Source: Niabella beijingensis
Lineage (GTDB): Bacteria > Bacteroidota > Bacteroidia > Chitinophagales > Chitinophagaceae
DNA: 64,000 nucleotides
Direction of reading: 5' to 3'
Assembly (NCBI RefSeq): GCF_020034665.1
Contig: NZ_JAIQDI010000002.1
Span: 1,984,001 to 2,048,000, forward strand
Under the pieces are notes generated by a model. The model saw only the letters and a program-made list of their open reading frames with translations. It was not told the origin of the DNA and ran no database searches. Shown here one piece after another: positions 24,447 through 33,400 of the stretch. The position numbers were made by a program, and so were the translations under genes. The stretch's first letter is position 1. Every line of letters begins with the position of its first letter.

Positions 24447-25448
24447 ATGTTAAAACATCTATTGCTGCTCCTGGTCTGCGGGATCACCTGCGGACGGACC
24501 CAGGCACAGGACCTGGAACTGCTTACTACAGGCACCAAGACCAATTTAAGAGGCCTGGATGCCTTTAAAAACACGATCTGGGCCAGTGGCAGCAATGGCT
24601 ATACCGGCCGCTCCGCGGATAATGGCGCTACCTGGACCTGGCAACAGGTCAAGGGCTACGAAACAAACGATTTTCGTGATATCGCGGTACTGGATGAAAA
24701 TACGGCCCTGATAATGGCCATCGGCAGTCCGGCCTATCTTTTAAAAACAACAGATGGTGGAAAAAGCTGGAAAAAGGTCTATGAAAACAAAGACTCCGCC
24801 ATGTTTCTGGATGCCTTGTTCTTTGACGATCAAAAGACCGGTTATGTGATCGGGGATCCGGTGCATAATAAAATATTCATTGCCCAAACAAGGGACGGAG
24901 GCGACTCCTGGCAACCGGCAGCAGTATTTGCTTCAATACAGCCATTAGCTGGCGAAGCTTTTTTTGCAGCGAGCGGAAGCAACCTCACCAGCGCCGGCGG
25001 GCAGCTGATGCTGGTGAGCGGCGGAAATGCCTCGCGGCTTATCACCGGCAATACGACCGTTACGCTGCCCCTGATGCAGGGCAGCTCCAGCACCGGCGCC
25101 AATGGTATTGCGGCCTTTGGCCGGGCGCTGATGGTGGCCGGCGGCGATTTTCAGCAACCGGCACGGAAAGACAGTGTACTGGTCATCAGCAGGGATAACG
25201 GCAAGACCTTTGTGCAGCCCGTGACCGGTCCGGGCGGCTACCGTAGTGCAGTAGCAGCTTTAGATGATTCGGTCTGGATCACCTGCGGGCTGAATGGCGT
25301 GGATCTTTCTACCGACGGGGGGCAGAACTGGACACCGGTTTCGGCCGGCACTTTCAACTCCGTATTTATCAACAGAACAAAGAAGGTTGCTTTTCTTGCA
25401 GGGCCTGCCGGTACCGTCGGATCGATCCGGCTGCAGGGTCATCCATAA
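24447..25448 (+). CDS. Secreted YCF48/BNR-type beta-propeller protein
   Basis: A 333-residue protein with a signal peptide (1-21, ending RTQAQ) and repeated BNR/Asp-box-like blades: SADNGATWTWQQV, TTDGGKSWKKVYENK, TRDGGDSWQPA, SRDNGKTFVQPV, STDGGQNWTPV. This pattern is that of the photosystem II assembly factor YCF48 and of sialidase-like oxidoreductases annotated in Bacteroidota; here it is probably a seven-bladed propeller in the periplasm or on the surface. No T9SS C-terminal domain is present and no sialidase catalytic residues are obvious. Function unknown. Confidence 0.8.
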   Translation: MLKHLLLLLVCGITCGRTQAQDLELLTTGTKTNLRGLDAFKNTIWASGSNGYTGRSADNGATWTWQQVKGYETNDFRDIAVLDENTALIMAIGSPAYLLKTTDGGKSWKKVYENKDSAMFLDALFFDDQKTGYVIGDPVHNKIFIAQTRDGGDSWQPAAVFASIQPLAGEAFFAASGSNLTSAGGQLMLVSGGNASRLITGNTTVTLPLMQGSSSTGANGIAAFGRALMVAGGDFQQPARKDSVLVISRDNGKTFVQPVTGPGGYRSAVAALDDSVWITCGLNGVDLSTDGGQNWTPVSAGTFNSVFINRTKKVAFLAGPAGTVGSIRLQGHP

Positions 25449-25454
25449 AAACAA

Positions 25455-25472
25455 GGCCCGGTTACCCGGGCC
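25455..25472 (-). terminator. Terminator between convergent genes
   Basis: GGCCCGG-TTAC-CCGGGCC stem; on the minus strand it is followed by TTGTTTTTATGG, so it serves the lipoprotein gene at 25503. The plus side has no T run. Confidence 0.65.
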
Positions 25473-25502
25473 CGTCATCAAAACATAATCGAAAAATCGT
25501 AA

Positions 25503-26081
25503 CTATTTTTTTATATCTTCAACGATCTCTTTGGTTTTATCTCCTACTTTTTGTGCACCCTTTTTAATAGCGTCACCGGTTTTATGAGCGGCATCTTTGG
25601 TGGCTTCTACTCCTTTCTCCACACCTGCTTTTGTTTTTTCAGCAGCTTTTTCAACGCCTTCTTTTGTTGCTTCAGCACCTTTTGATACACCTTCTTTGGT
25701 ACGGTCCCAGGCGTTTTCAACCGCATTACCGGTCCGGTCGAAGAAGTTGCCGGTTTTATTTACATATTCACCTTCCTGCAGTGTTACCACTTTACCATCT
25801 TTCTTCACCTCTCCCGCAGGGGTAATAACAGTACCATTATCCAGCTTGATCTCCTTATCGGCAGCCACCCAGTTACCGTTCGTATACACAAATACCTTTC
25901 CTTCTTTAAGGATCACATCTCCGTCTACATACTGAACAGTAGGCGGCGGAGCTACTGTGGTATCAACAGTAACAACCGGAGCTCCGGAAGAATCAGGCGT
26001 AGTTTCCGCAGTTTGTGTTTCAGGATTATTACAGGCTGCAAAAGCAGCAACAACGAGGGTAAGTCCAAGTATTCTTTTCAT
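25503..26081 (-). CDS. Lipoprotein with DUF6799-like domain and LEA-like repeats
   Basis: The 192-residue lipoprotein has lipobox AFAAC (Cys17), a Thr/Pro linker, a small beta domain of three GxVxxxxGxxxx repeats (DGDVILKEGKVFVYTNGNW, LDNGTVITPAGEVKKDGKVV, LQEGEYVNKTG; about 54-113) resembling DUF6799, then an 11-residue repeat helix (TKEGVSKGAEATKEGVEKAAE and onwards, about 125-185) as in LEA proteins. In plants and bacteria such repeats bind membranes or protect proteins during drying or freezing; that role is only by analogy here. Third LEA-like lipoprotein in 7 kb. Confidence 0.75.
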   Translation of the reverse strand: MKRILGLTLVVAAFAACNNPETQTAETTPDSSGAPVVTVDTTVAPPPTVQYVDGDVILKEGKVFVYTNGNWVAADKEIKLDNGTVITPAGEVKKDGKVVTLQEGEYVNKTGNFFDRTGNAVENAWDRTKEGVSKGAEATKEGVEKAAEKTKAGVEKGVEATKDAAHKTGDAIKKGAQKVGDKTKEIVEDIKK

Positions 26082-26154
26082 AATTTTAAGTTGTTTTCAA
26101 AAGTGATATTCAATAGTAAACAAATACTCTGCCAAGAATCTGTAAAAGTTACGA

Positions 26155-26182
26155 AAAAGCCCGGTGTCAGATCCGGGCTTTT
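26155..26182 (-). terminator. Bidirectional terminator after the glycine-zipper lipoprotein gene
   Basis: AAAAGCCCGG and CCGGGCTTTT around an 8-base loop; T/A runs flank both sides, so it can act in either direction. Its natural partner is the minus-strand gene ending at 26201. Confidence 0.7.
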
Positions 26183-26200
26183 TAACGACATCAATAGTAT

Positions 26201-26743
26201 TTAATAACCATCGCGCTGGCGTTGTTTTTTATCTACGATGGCACCCACGCCGGCACCGGTTGCAGCACCGATCACACCACCAACCACACCACCGCCCAAA
26301 CGGTTCTTACGGTTTGCCACAGCTCCGATAATGGCACCGGATGCAGCACCTACTATCGCCCCTTTAGCGGTATGGCTCATGCCTTTTTTACGCTGGGGTG
26401 CAGGGGCGGGAGCTTCTGCTACCGTACCGGAAGATCCGGAAGAATAATCTCCGCCACCTCCGCTGCTATAGGTGCCGCGGCTGCTGCTGCTTGCACTGCT
26501 CCTGGAGCGCGAGGCCGAAGAAGAGCGGGCCGGGGCGGCCGGTGTTGTATTCTCTTCCAGCTGCTGCTCCTGTTGCAGGCGGTTGCGCACTTCATTTTCC
26601 ATTTTCCATTTCTGGTACTCGGCCAGTCCCAATGTATCCTGCACGGAGATCGTACCGGCGCTGTCTTCCTTTTTCGTATTGCGACACGCAACTGCCAACA
26701 GCATAATTGCGATCACGGCGAAAGGTATTATTTTCTTAATCAT
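26201..26743 (-). CDS. Glycine-zipper lipoprotein
   Basis: The 180-residue product has lipobox LAVAC (Cys20), an acidic helix (about 40-65), a low-complexity Ser/Arg/Gly stretch (SSSASRSRSSASSSSRG, about 74-110) and a C-terminal glycine zipper (KGAIVGAASGAIIGAVANRKNRLGGGVVGGVIGAATGAGVGAIVDKK, about 128-173, given by position) with the GxxxG spacing of YMGG/SmpA-like families. Glycine zippers insert in or pack against membranes. No enzymatic function. It is transcribed alone between hpf's terminator and its own. Confidence 0.8.
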   Translation of the reverse strand: MIKKIIPFAVIAIMLLAVACRNTKKEDSAGTISVQDTLGLAEYQKWKMENEVRNRLQQEQQLEENTTPAAPARSSSASRSRSSASSSSRGTYSSGGGGDYSSGSSGTVAEAPAPAPQRKKGMSHTAKGAIVGAASGAIIGAVANRKNRLGGGVVGGVIGAATGAGVGAIVDKKQRQRDGY

Positions 26744-26925
26744 AGTAATACGTTTTTAAAAGTCCGAATTAAAAATCTATTTTCAATATATATAAAACTG
26801 TGCCAAACTATTCTAATAAAGACCAAAAGCGCTCACGCTCAGCAACTTTCTCTGTAAAGACAGGCGGGTAAAGGCATAAGCGGCCTAATGCTCCGTTAAT
26901 TCTTTGTTAACCGGGCAAAAAAAAA

Positions 26926-26953
26926 ATCCGCTTCGGCAAGTACCGGAGCGGAT
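26926..26953 (-). terminator. Strong terminator of hpf
   Basis: ATCCGCTTCGG / CCGGAGCGGAT (one G-T pair) with a 6-base loop; on the minus strand a run of ten T follows (26917-26926 on the plus strand as A). Confidence 0.85.
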
Positions 26954-27005
26954 CAGTAATAATATAAGATCTATATAATAGGATTTATTTTTCTTTCAGA
27001 CGGCC

Positions 27006-27305
27006 TTAGGCGATCAGCTTTTCCTTACGCCTTTTTACCTGGTTTACCAAAGAGTCAAATGCGTTTTCAAAAGATTCTTCAAAAGATTTACTGGTGGTTT
27101 TTACAAAAAAACTATGTCGGGGCACTTGTACCCGGATCTCTACTATCTTATCCTTGATATTATGCACTATGTTATCTAGTTTCAGGTAGACATCCGTACC
27201 AATGATGCGATCGTGAAATGTAGCTAATTTGTCCATTTTACGGTTGATTACGTCAATCAACTTCCTGTCTGCGTTAAAATTAACTGTTTGAATGTTCACA
27301 TTCAT
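27006..27305 (-). CDS. hpf: Ribosome hibernation-promoting factor (short HPF/RaiA type)
   Basis: The 99-residue single-domain protein matches the S30AE family: MNVNIQTVNFNADRKLIDVINRKMDKLATF, an internal strand ending VEIRVQVPRHSFFVKTTSKSFEESFENAFDSL and the basic C-terminus QVKRRKEKL. It binds the 30S decoding channel when growth slows. It lacks the C-terminal dimerisation domain of long HPF. It stands alone, ends in a strong terminator and is followed upstream by xerC on the same strand. Confidence 0.92.
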   Translation of the reverse strand: MNVNIQTVNFNADRKLIDVINRKMDKLATFHDRIIGTDVYLKLDNIVHNIKDKIVEIRVQVPRHSFFVKTTSKSFEESFENAFDSLVNQVKRRKEKLIA

Positions 27306-27452
27306 GATAGTTGAATTTAAAAGTGAATAATCGATATTTTTCTATGTCAAAGACCTAACGCTCTTTAGTCTAAAGTTAATTAAAAAAGATATCGGTTCCC
27401 AAAAAATAAATGCTAATTTTTAGGAGTGCAGGCCGGTTTTTTATGCACATTT

Positions 27453-28358
27453 TTAGCGGGCTTTGGGATGTGCGTTCCGGTAGACCTCTTTTAGTTTTTC
27501 TATGGAATTATGGGTATAGACCTGGGTGGCAGCAAGGCTCGCATGCCCCAGCAGCTCTTTTACGGCTTTTATCTCTGCGCCGTTATTCATAAGATGGGTT
27601 GCAAAGGTATGACGCAGCACGTGCGGGCTTTTTTTATCCAGGGTGGCAATCGCAGACAGGTATTTCTTTACCAGCAGGTAAGCATATTTCGGATAGAGTT
27701 TCCGTCCCTTTTCCGTTACCAGCAATTCTTCCGGCAGTTCGGTAAAATGTTTCCGCCGGAGCTGTAGATATTCCCGGACCGATGCCATGAGCCTGGTATC
27801 CAGGGGCAGCACCCGCTCCTTATTGCCCTTCCCCAGCACTTTTACCTGTTTACGGGACAGGTCCACCTGTGTTTCTTTAAGCTGGAGAAGCTCACTCAGC
27901 CGCATGCCGGTGCCATAAAACAGCTCGATAAGCATCTTGGCGTTCAGGCTTTTCCAGTCTTCCGTGGCGGTCTCGAGCGCCTGGGTAAGCGTCTTCATAT
28001 CCTCCTCATTTACAAATGACGGAAGCCGTTTGCCTGCTTTTGGCGCAACGATTTTGAACATAGGGTTTTCCGCAACCGCACCGGTTTTGATCTGATATTT
28101 GAAAAAGGACTTAAGGGTAGAGATCTTCCGGTTGATGCTCCGGGGGGAAATCTCCTGCTCCATCAGGTGGGCCAGCCAGCTCCGGATAAAAGTGTAGGAG
28201 ATCTCTTCGAGACGGATATCCCCATAGATCGCACTAAGAAAACTGGTAAACTCCTGCAGATCGGTTGTATAAGCTATGACTGTATGCTGAGAATACCGCT
28301 TCTCGAAGCGGAGGAAATTTACAAAGGCATCGATATGGGCTGACAATTGTCCGGACAT
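27453..28358 (-). CDS. xerC: Tyrosine recombinase XerC
   Basis: The 301-residue recombinase has the SAM-like core-binding domain (about 1-95) and the catalytic domain with GTGMRLSELL (Arg), a Lys in the beta-hairpin, HVLRHTFATHLMNNGAEIKAVKELLGHASLAATQVYTH (HxxR, His and Tyr nucleophile; described by position 247-283). Length, single copy and neighbourhood (rpsU, hpf) point to the chromosome-dimer recombinase rather than a phage integrase. The start codon directly follows the T run of the rpsU terminator, so its promoter must overlap or lie inside that leader, or it depends on read-through. Confidence 0.92.
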   Translation of the reverse strand: MSGQLSAHIDAFVNFLRFEKRYSQHTVIAYTTDLQEFTSFLSAIYGDIRLEEISYTFIRSWLAHLMEQEISPRSINRKISTLKSFFKYQIKTGAVAENPMFKIVAPKAGKRLPSFVNEEDMKTLTQALETATEDWKSLNAKMLIELFYGTGMRLSELLQLKETQVDLSRKQVKVLGKGNKERVLPLDTRLMASVREYLQLRRKHFTELPEELLVTEKGRKLYPKYAYLLVKKYLSAIATLDKKSPHVLRHTFATHLMNNGAEIKAVKELLGHASLAATQVYTHNSIEKLKEVYRNAHPKAR

Positions 28359-28364
28359 AAAAAA

Positions 28365-28385
28365 ACCTCAAGCTATGCTTGAGGT
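28365..28385 (-). terminator. Terminator/attenuator between rpsU and xerC
   Basis: ACCTCAAG-CTATG-CTTGAGGT, an 8-base-pair stem; on the minus strand TTTTTTTATG follows, the ATG being the xerC start. Confidence 0.75.
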
Positions 28386-28413
28386 CACAATATTATATAA
28401 AATATCAACTATT

Positions 28414-28611
28414 TTATAATTCTATTTTTCCGCTGGCTATCTGCTGCTTGTAAATGGCCTTTAAACGCTGACCACGGCTCTTCACAGAAGGCTTTGTAAA
28501 GTGCTGGCGCTCACGCAATTGCAACAGCGTCTTTGACTTTTCAAACTTCTTCTTGTACTTCTTTAAAGCCTTATCAATGTTTTCGCAGTCTTTAGAATCA
28601 ATAATTAACAT
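28414..28611 (-). CDS. rpsU: 30S ribosomal protein bS21
   Basis: The 65-residue protein is unmistakably bS21 of the Bacteroidota type: MLIIDSKDCENIDKALKKYKKKFEKSKTLLQLRERQHF (by position 1-38), then a longer tail KPSVKSRGQRLKAIYKQQ. Tyr54 occupies the position reported in Flavobacterium bS21 to contact the 3' end of 16S rRNA, where bS21, bS18 and bS6 hide the anti-Shine-Dalgarno. The gene has its own promoter (28649-28679) and a perfect Shine-Dalgarno (28623-28631), a rarity in this phylum. Dedicated terminator downstream. Confidence 0.97.
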   Translation of the reverse strand: MLIIDSKDCENIDKALKKYKKKFEKSKTLLQLRERQHFTKPSVKSRGQRLKAIYKQQIASGKIEL

Positions 28612-28622
28612 AAATCTTTTAT

Positions 28623-28631
28623 ACCTCCTTT
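28623..28631 (-). promoter_or_regulatory. Perfect extended Shine-Dalgarno of rpsU
   Basis: On the minus strand AAAGGAGGT is complementary to nine bases of the 16S rRNA tail; 11 bases separate it from the ATG. In Flavobacterium, published work shows that rpsU has such a site and is translated by ribosomes lacking bS21, giving autoregulation. The same control is inferred here. Confidence 0.85.
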
Positions 28632-28648
28632 GGTAGTTTTTAAGGCTG

Positions 28649-28679
28649 CAAAGATAGGGCTTTTATGATAATTCTCCAA
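28649..28679 (-). promoter_or_regulatory. Promoter of rpsU
   Basis: On the minus strand TTG (28677-28679), 20 bases, TATCTTTG (28649-28656), followed by CAGCC. Matches the Bacteroidota consensus and the extended element of tyrS and lepA. Confidence 0.75.
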
Positions 28680-28752
28680 TGGCAGCTGCCAAATTTTTTC
28701 AAGACCGTACCCAGGATTTGGACAGGTGCCGATTGTCCCGGAAATTTGATGC

Positions 28753-29370
28753 ATGTTTACAGGAATTATCGAAGCGATGGGAACCGTGATTTCCCGGACA
28801 GAAAAAGGCAGCAATATCACTTTTTGGGTGGAAAGTCCGGTTTCTGCTGAATTAAAAACGGATCAAAGCATCAGTCATAACGGAGTATGTCTTACCGTTG
28901 AAGCTGTAGAGAACGGCCGGCACCAGGTAACGGCGATAGCCGAAACCCTGGAAGTAAGTAACCTGGCCAGCTGGCAAACCGGTACAATTGTAAACCTGGA
29001 GCGCTGTATGGTGATGAATGGCCGCCTCGACGGACATATTGTTCAGGGGCATGTAGACAGTATGGCAACCTGCATTGATATGATCTCTAAGGACGGAAGC
29101 ACGGAATTCGTTTTTGAATTCGGGCGCAACTTCGCTCCTCTTGTTATTGAAAAAGGCTCGATCAGCCTGAATGGTATCAGCCTCACGGTTTTTAATGTAA
29201 CGGAAACAACCTTTACAGTCGCCATCATCCCCTACACCATTACGCACACGAATATGCAGGCAGTAACAAAAGGAAGTATTGTGAACCTGGAATTTGACGT
29301 GATCGGGAAATACATACTGAAACAGACGCAACCGTTGACAGCTTTACCGGATCCGGTTGCGAAGTCTTAG
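28753..29370 (+). CDS. ribE: Riboflavin synthase, alpha subunit
   Basis: The 205-residue enzyme dismutates two 6,7-dimethyl-8-ribityllumazine molecules to riboflavin. Both lumazine-binding repeats are present, the first beginning MFTGIIEAMGTV and containing SISHNGVCLTVE, the second (from about 97) with DGHIVQGHVDS and ISLNGISLTVFNV. Length is typical (about 200). It is divergent from rpsU; no FMN riboswitch is seen in the 140-base gap. The end overlaps the 3' end of the acyltransferase gene by 27 bases in convergent orientation. Confidence 0.95.
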   Translation: MFTGIIEAMGTVISRTEKGSNITFWVESPVSAELKTDQSISHNGVCLTVEAVENGRHQVTAIAETLEVSNLASWQTGTIVNLERCMVMNGRLDGHIVQGHVDSMATCIDMISKDGSTEFVFEFGRNFAPLVIEKGSISLNGISLTVFNVTETTFTVAIIPYTITHTNMQAVTKGSIVNLEFDVIGKYILKQTQPLTALPDPVAKS

Positions 29371-30375
29371 GATTTTTTTTTCAAGAAAATGCCAGGATAA
29401 ATAAGCAAGGGGAATACATACCGATAGCGTACAAAGAAAAAGCACGGGCGGACGGATCGTATTTTCAGACAGGTAGATCAGCATTTGCTGTACGGGGAAA
29501 GACAATACGTACAATCCATAAGTGATGTCTCCTTTTTTTGCAATAGCAGAAACGATCGTTTTCCTGCTACCGATCAGCAGGATCAGCAATGGCAATACAA
29601 ATAAGGTTGACCAGACAGTATTACGTGTGAGATAATAAATAGCCGCTACGATCAGGATCCCGGTAACGGTATTGATCCGGTGAAGCGGAATTTTAAGAAA
29701 ATAGACCAGTGCCCCGTTAAAAAAAAGTAAGAAGTACTGTGCCTCATACTTGTCAAGCCAGGGAATGTTCAGACCGCCCCATTTAAAAAAGTTGACCAGG
29801 TAGAGGATATTCAGTATAGCAACAAACAACATAAAGATCGTTGTACGGCTCCGTTGCACATAGAACAGCAGACACATTGCAAGGTAAACCCGTTCTTCGA
29901 TGATCAATGTCCACAGCGAACCATTCACGCCGCTTTCTCCGGTATTGTGTTCAAACACGCCGGGTAAGTGGAACTGGATCCCGAAAACGGGCAGAATGGT
30001 CCTTAAATACATCCAGGAGTCCCGGTTTCTAAAGTAGTTCCCCACCCCTGTTTCTGTAAATAAGGGCCCTATCAGGAAAACGGTCAGAAGACAGACAACC
30101 GTTAATAACGGCTGAACCCGTAACATCCGTTTCCATATATAGTTCTTCAGCGAAACAGATGTTTCAACACTTCTGGCGATGAGAAAACCGCTTACCGTAA
30201 AAAAGATCCCCAGCATGATAACCGTCAGGTTGATCCGGTGCTGAAATAGCTGATCCAGGGCAACAGCATGCTGTTGTTTCAACAGATGATAGGAATGTAA
30301 ATAGATCACCCCTACCGCGCCGGCTAATCTCAAAAAGTCAAAGGAATTGGAAAACCTGTTTTTGAATAGTTCCAT
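29344..30375 (-). CDS. Acyltransferase 3 family membrane protein
   Basis: A 343-residue, roughly ten-helix integral membrane protein of the acyltransferase 3/OafA-NodX family: NSFDFLRLAGAVGVIYLHSYHLL at the start (the usual D-x-L-R and conserved His in helix 1), GIFFTVSGFLIARSV (conserved F..SGFL), NGSLWTLIIEERVYL (SLWTL..E) and a final amphipathic helix. These enzymes O-acetylate surface carbohydrates or peptidoglycan across the membrane. No partner is encoded beside it, so the target is unknown. A -7 box abuts its start codon (see 30381). Confidence 0.85.
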   Translation of the reverse strand: MELFKNRFSNSFDFLRLAGAVGVIYLHSYHLLKQQHAVALDQLFQHRINLTVIMLGIFFTVSGFLIARSVETSVSLKNYIWKRMLRVQPLLTVVCLLTVFLIGPLFTETGVGNYFRNRDSWMYLRTILPVFGIQFHLPGVFEHNTGESGVNGSLWTLIIEERVYLAMCLLFYVQRSRTTIFMLFVAILNILYLVNFFKWGGLNIPWLDKYEAQYFLLFFNGALVYFLKIPLHRINTVTGILIVAAIYYLTRNTVWSTLFVLPLLILLIGSRKTIVSAIAKKGDITYGLYVLSFPVQQMLIYLSENTIRPPVLFLCTLSVCIPLAYLSWHFLEKKILRLRNRIR

Positions 30376-30380
30376 TTACG

Positions 30381-30388
30381 CAAACTTA
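30381..30388 (-). promoter_or_regulatory. -7 box next to the acyltransferase start codon
   Basis: TAAGTTTG on the minus strand, ending 5 bases before the ATG (CGTAA between). A leaderless mRNA is possible; the -33 element is weak. Confidence 0.4.
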
Positions 30389-30420
30389 AGAAACGCCGCT
30401 TTATACCAGAGATCTTGCGG

Positions 30421-33400
30421 TTACCGCATTAAATACATCTTGCCATACCCCTTGTTGAAATACTTATCCGTATTGTCATCTTTTGCCCGGTATTTATCCA
30501 GCGACTTGCCATTCAGATTGGTGATTACACGGTAAAGATATACACCGTTTGCAAGCTTTTGCCCGTACTGATCGGTGCCATCCCACCTGAACTCAGTGAT
30601 ATTTCTTCCGATGCGGAGCGGCCCCAACTCTGCTTTTGTGATTTCCCGCACGATCTTCCCAGTGATGGTAAGGATCTGGATCCGTATATTCTGCGGCACT
30701 TCAGCACCGGTAAGCGTAAACACAAACGCCGTGGCGGTGGTAAAAGGATTGGGATAGTTCAGCATGTTCGAGATCATCGGCTTGTTGATCACCTGGAAGG
30801 CTACCCTATAGCGGATCTGCCCGGCTTCGTTGCCGCTCTGGTCCTTTGCAGTTACCAGCAGTTCATAATCTCCGTCATCCATATGCGGTTTAAAATTCAT
30901 GGTGGCGGTATTATTTCCGTCCTGCCCGGCCGGAGTAAACCGCAGGGTATCTGTACCTACTTTGTAGTTATAGGTGATCTCTTTTGTTTTGTTGACCAGC
31001 TGTACCTGGATCAGATCCGGGTTGTCCAGCAGCAGCCATTTGGCATCATCGGTCAGTTTTATCAGGATATCCGGCTTACTGGAAACAATGTCTTTGTTAA
31101 GGATATGTGTTCCGTCAAATGTTACATCCATAAACGGACTGGATGAATCGCTGCGAACATAAATATTCTTATAGAAGAAATTATTGAAATGGTACTGTTC
31201 CGGCTGGTTATCGTCCGGGTTAATATCAAGGAACACGGTATTGTTCCCCGAATACTTTTGGGTGGCCAAAGGAATGTTCAGCTTTATGGTGTCACCCACA
31301 GCGAGCGCCTTTTGTTTTGGCACCGGAATAACGGTTTCAGCATTGTTCCGGTCCCGGATACTGAGCCGTACTGTCATGCTGTCAAAATTATAGTCACTTA
31401 CATTCTTAAAAGCGATCCCCAGATTCAGCGGTTCGCCCGGATCCAGCGTATCCTTCGCTGAAAAATACAAATTAGGAGCCAATGCCCCTTCCGGTGCCGG
31501 CTGATAGAATGCTTTTATGTTTTTTGGCTGGTAGGGTGTAAAATGCGTGGTATCCTTCACATGTAGCATCACTTTCAAACCCGGGTACTGTTTTGCGTCA
31601 ATCGACGACAAATCGATGGTCTTGTCTGCAGGCGAAAGATCCCGCAGCAGTGAGGTCTCATTCCCGTTTTTAGTAACACCAAAAATTTCAAGGCTGAAAA
31701 TATCGGTGCCGGGGCTCTCAAGGCTTGCGCCATCCCAGGTCAACGTCTGCCATTTTTTTGCCGGTCCAAATAAAGGGGTCTGGTAGCTGCCTTCGTGCAG
31801 TATTGTTCTTACATCAACTGTTTCTGCAAGTTTATCTGTTTGAACGGATCCCATTACTTCTTTAAGCGGCCGGCCCGATCCTTTTTGCAGGAAGAGCAAA
31901 AACGGTGCATCTGTTTTGATATTATCCAGAATAGTAACGCCCTCTTTCTGCAACTTATGATACAGGGTATTGCCGGTACCGTAAACCGCCTCATCGGCCT
32001 TCCATTCGGAAGGCAGCACATTGGGAAGCATCGGGCTGTTCGTAATAACAATAAAATAGTTCTTCGGGATCGAATCCATAAAATCCATCACATTCTTTCG
32101 CTCCTGCGGGGTCCTGACCTTGAATTGAAAGAATGTCGGTATTGTGTTGCTCTGTGCGGGGATCGGTCTTACGCTCCCGTACTTACCTGAAGTACCCAGG
32201 TCCTCGTTGTTCCAGGTACGCATCATCCTGTTCTCAACCACATAAAAACGCAGTGTATAATTGTTGACATTTCCTGCACCGCTGGCAGGACTCAGCATCC
32301 ATCGCTGGGCAGTAACCTCGTTGATACGCAGTTCCAGGTCGGAAGCTGCGTTTGCATTGGGAAAGAATCCCGTGCTCGTAAATATAGAAGATATGGTTGA
32401 ATCGAAGTGAAACAAACGGTCCCCCGTTCCTGCTTTCAGCTGTGAAAGATTTAAATCCTGCAGCTGGTAATAATGCGACTGGCTGAATCCCGTCTGGTTC
32501 CCGTTTATATAGGTGAACGAAGCATAATTCCAGTGCGGCGTTTCTCCGGCTGCCGGTACATCTGCCACCCTCCAGTAATAAACTGTTTTATCTCTGAATG
32601 AGACCGATGGCTGAAACTCAACAATGCCTCCTGATGCTGTTTTTGTAGTAGTAACTTTTGCCGCCGAATTAAACAGCCTGGATGTATCAAGCTCCATAAT
32701 GTATTGTTTCGACGCAGCAAACGGATCGGCTGTGGAAGCGGTAAACAGGAGATTCTGCTTATTGACGATCCCGTAATCATAGGGATAAACAGGCCGCAGC
32801 TCATCCTGATAAATGAAAATATCTTTGGTAATAGCGTTATTGCCTTTGTTCAGCTCTGGGATAAGGTTGTCCGGATCAATAGAAACCGTGACCTTATTCG
32901 CTCCTTTATCCCGTAAGGGATCTACAGGTATGGTAAAAGTAACAGAATCCGAAAACCGGATCGCAGAAAGTGTATCTCTTTTAAAAACCTCAGATGACTG
33001 ATCGGGATAGGTGCGCTTCAGCTCTACAATTACTTTTTTACTGATCGCCTTTCCCAGGTTATGGATCGTTGCTTTGACAGTAAAATCTTTCTCGGCAACC
33101 GATATAAAGGCCGGTGTAATGCTCACTGATGCGTCCTCGATGGTATAATCCGGCTTATCAAACTGGTATAACCGTATAGCCGGATCGCCATTCAGTGTGT
33201 ATTGCTCGCATTGTGCCCTTTGTAATAAAGGAGTTTCGCTTGATTCCTTAAATACCGCGGCAATGGTACTGGCCATCAGGGTACCGATCGATTGGCCATA
33301 GTCTTTTCCGGACATCAGCGTATACAACTTGGTGTTGTAAAAATCCAGTGTGGAAATATATCCTACACTGGTACCCGCCAGCATACCGATGCTTCCACCG

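Noticed and set aside
27453..28358. xerC as a phage or island integrase
   Set aside because: Neighbours are housekeeping genes (rpsU, hpf), and the length and motifs fit the chromosomal XerC.
28605..28820. Minus-strand ORF overlapping rpsU leader and the start of ribE
   Set aside because: It runs through the rpsU promoter and Shine-Dalgarno and is antisense to ribE.
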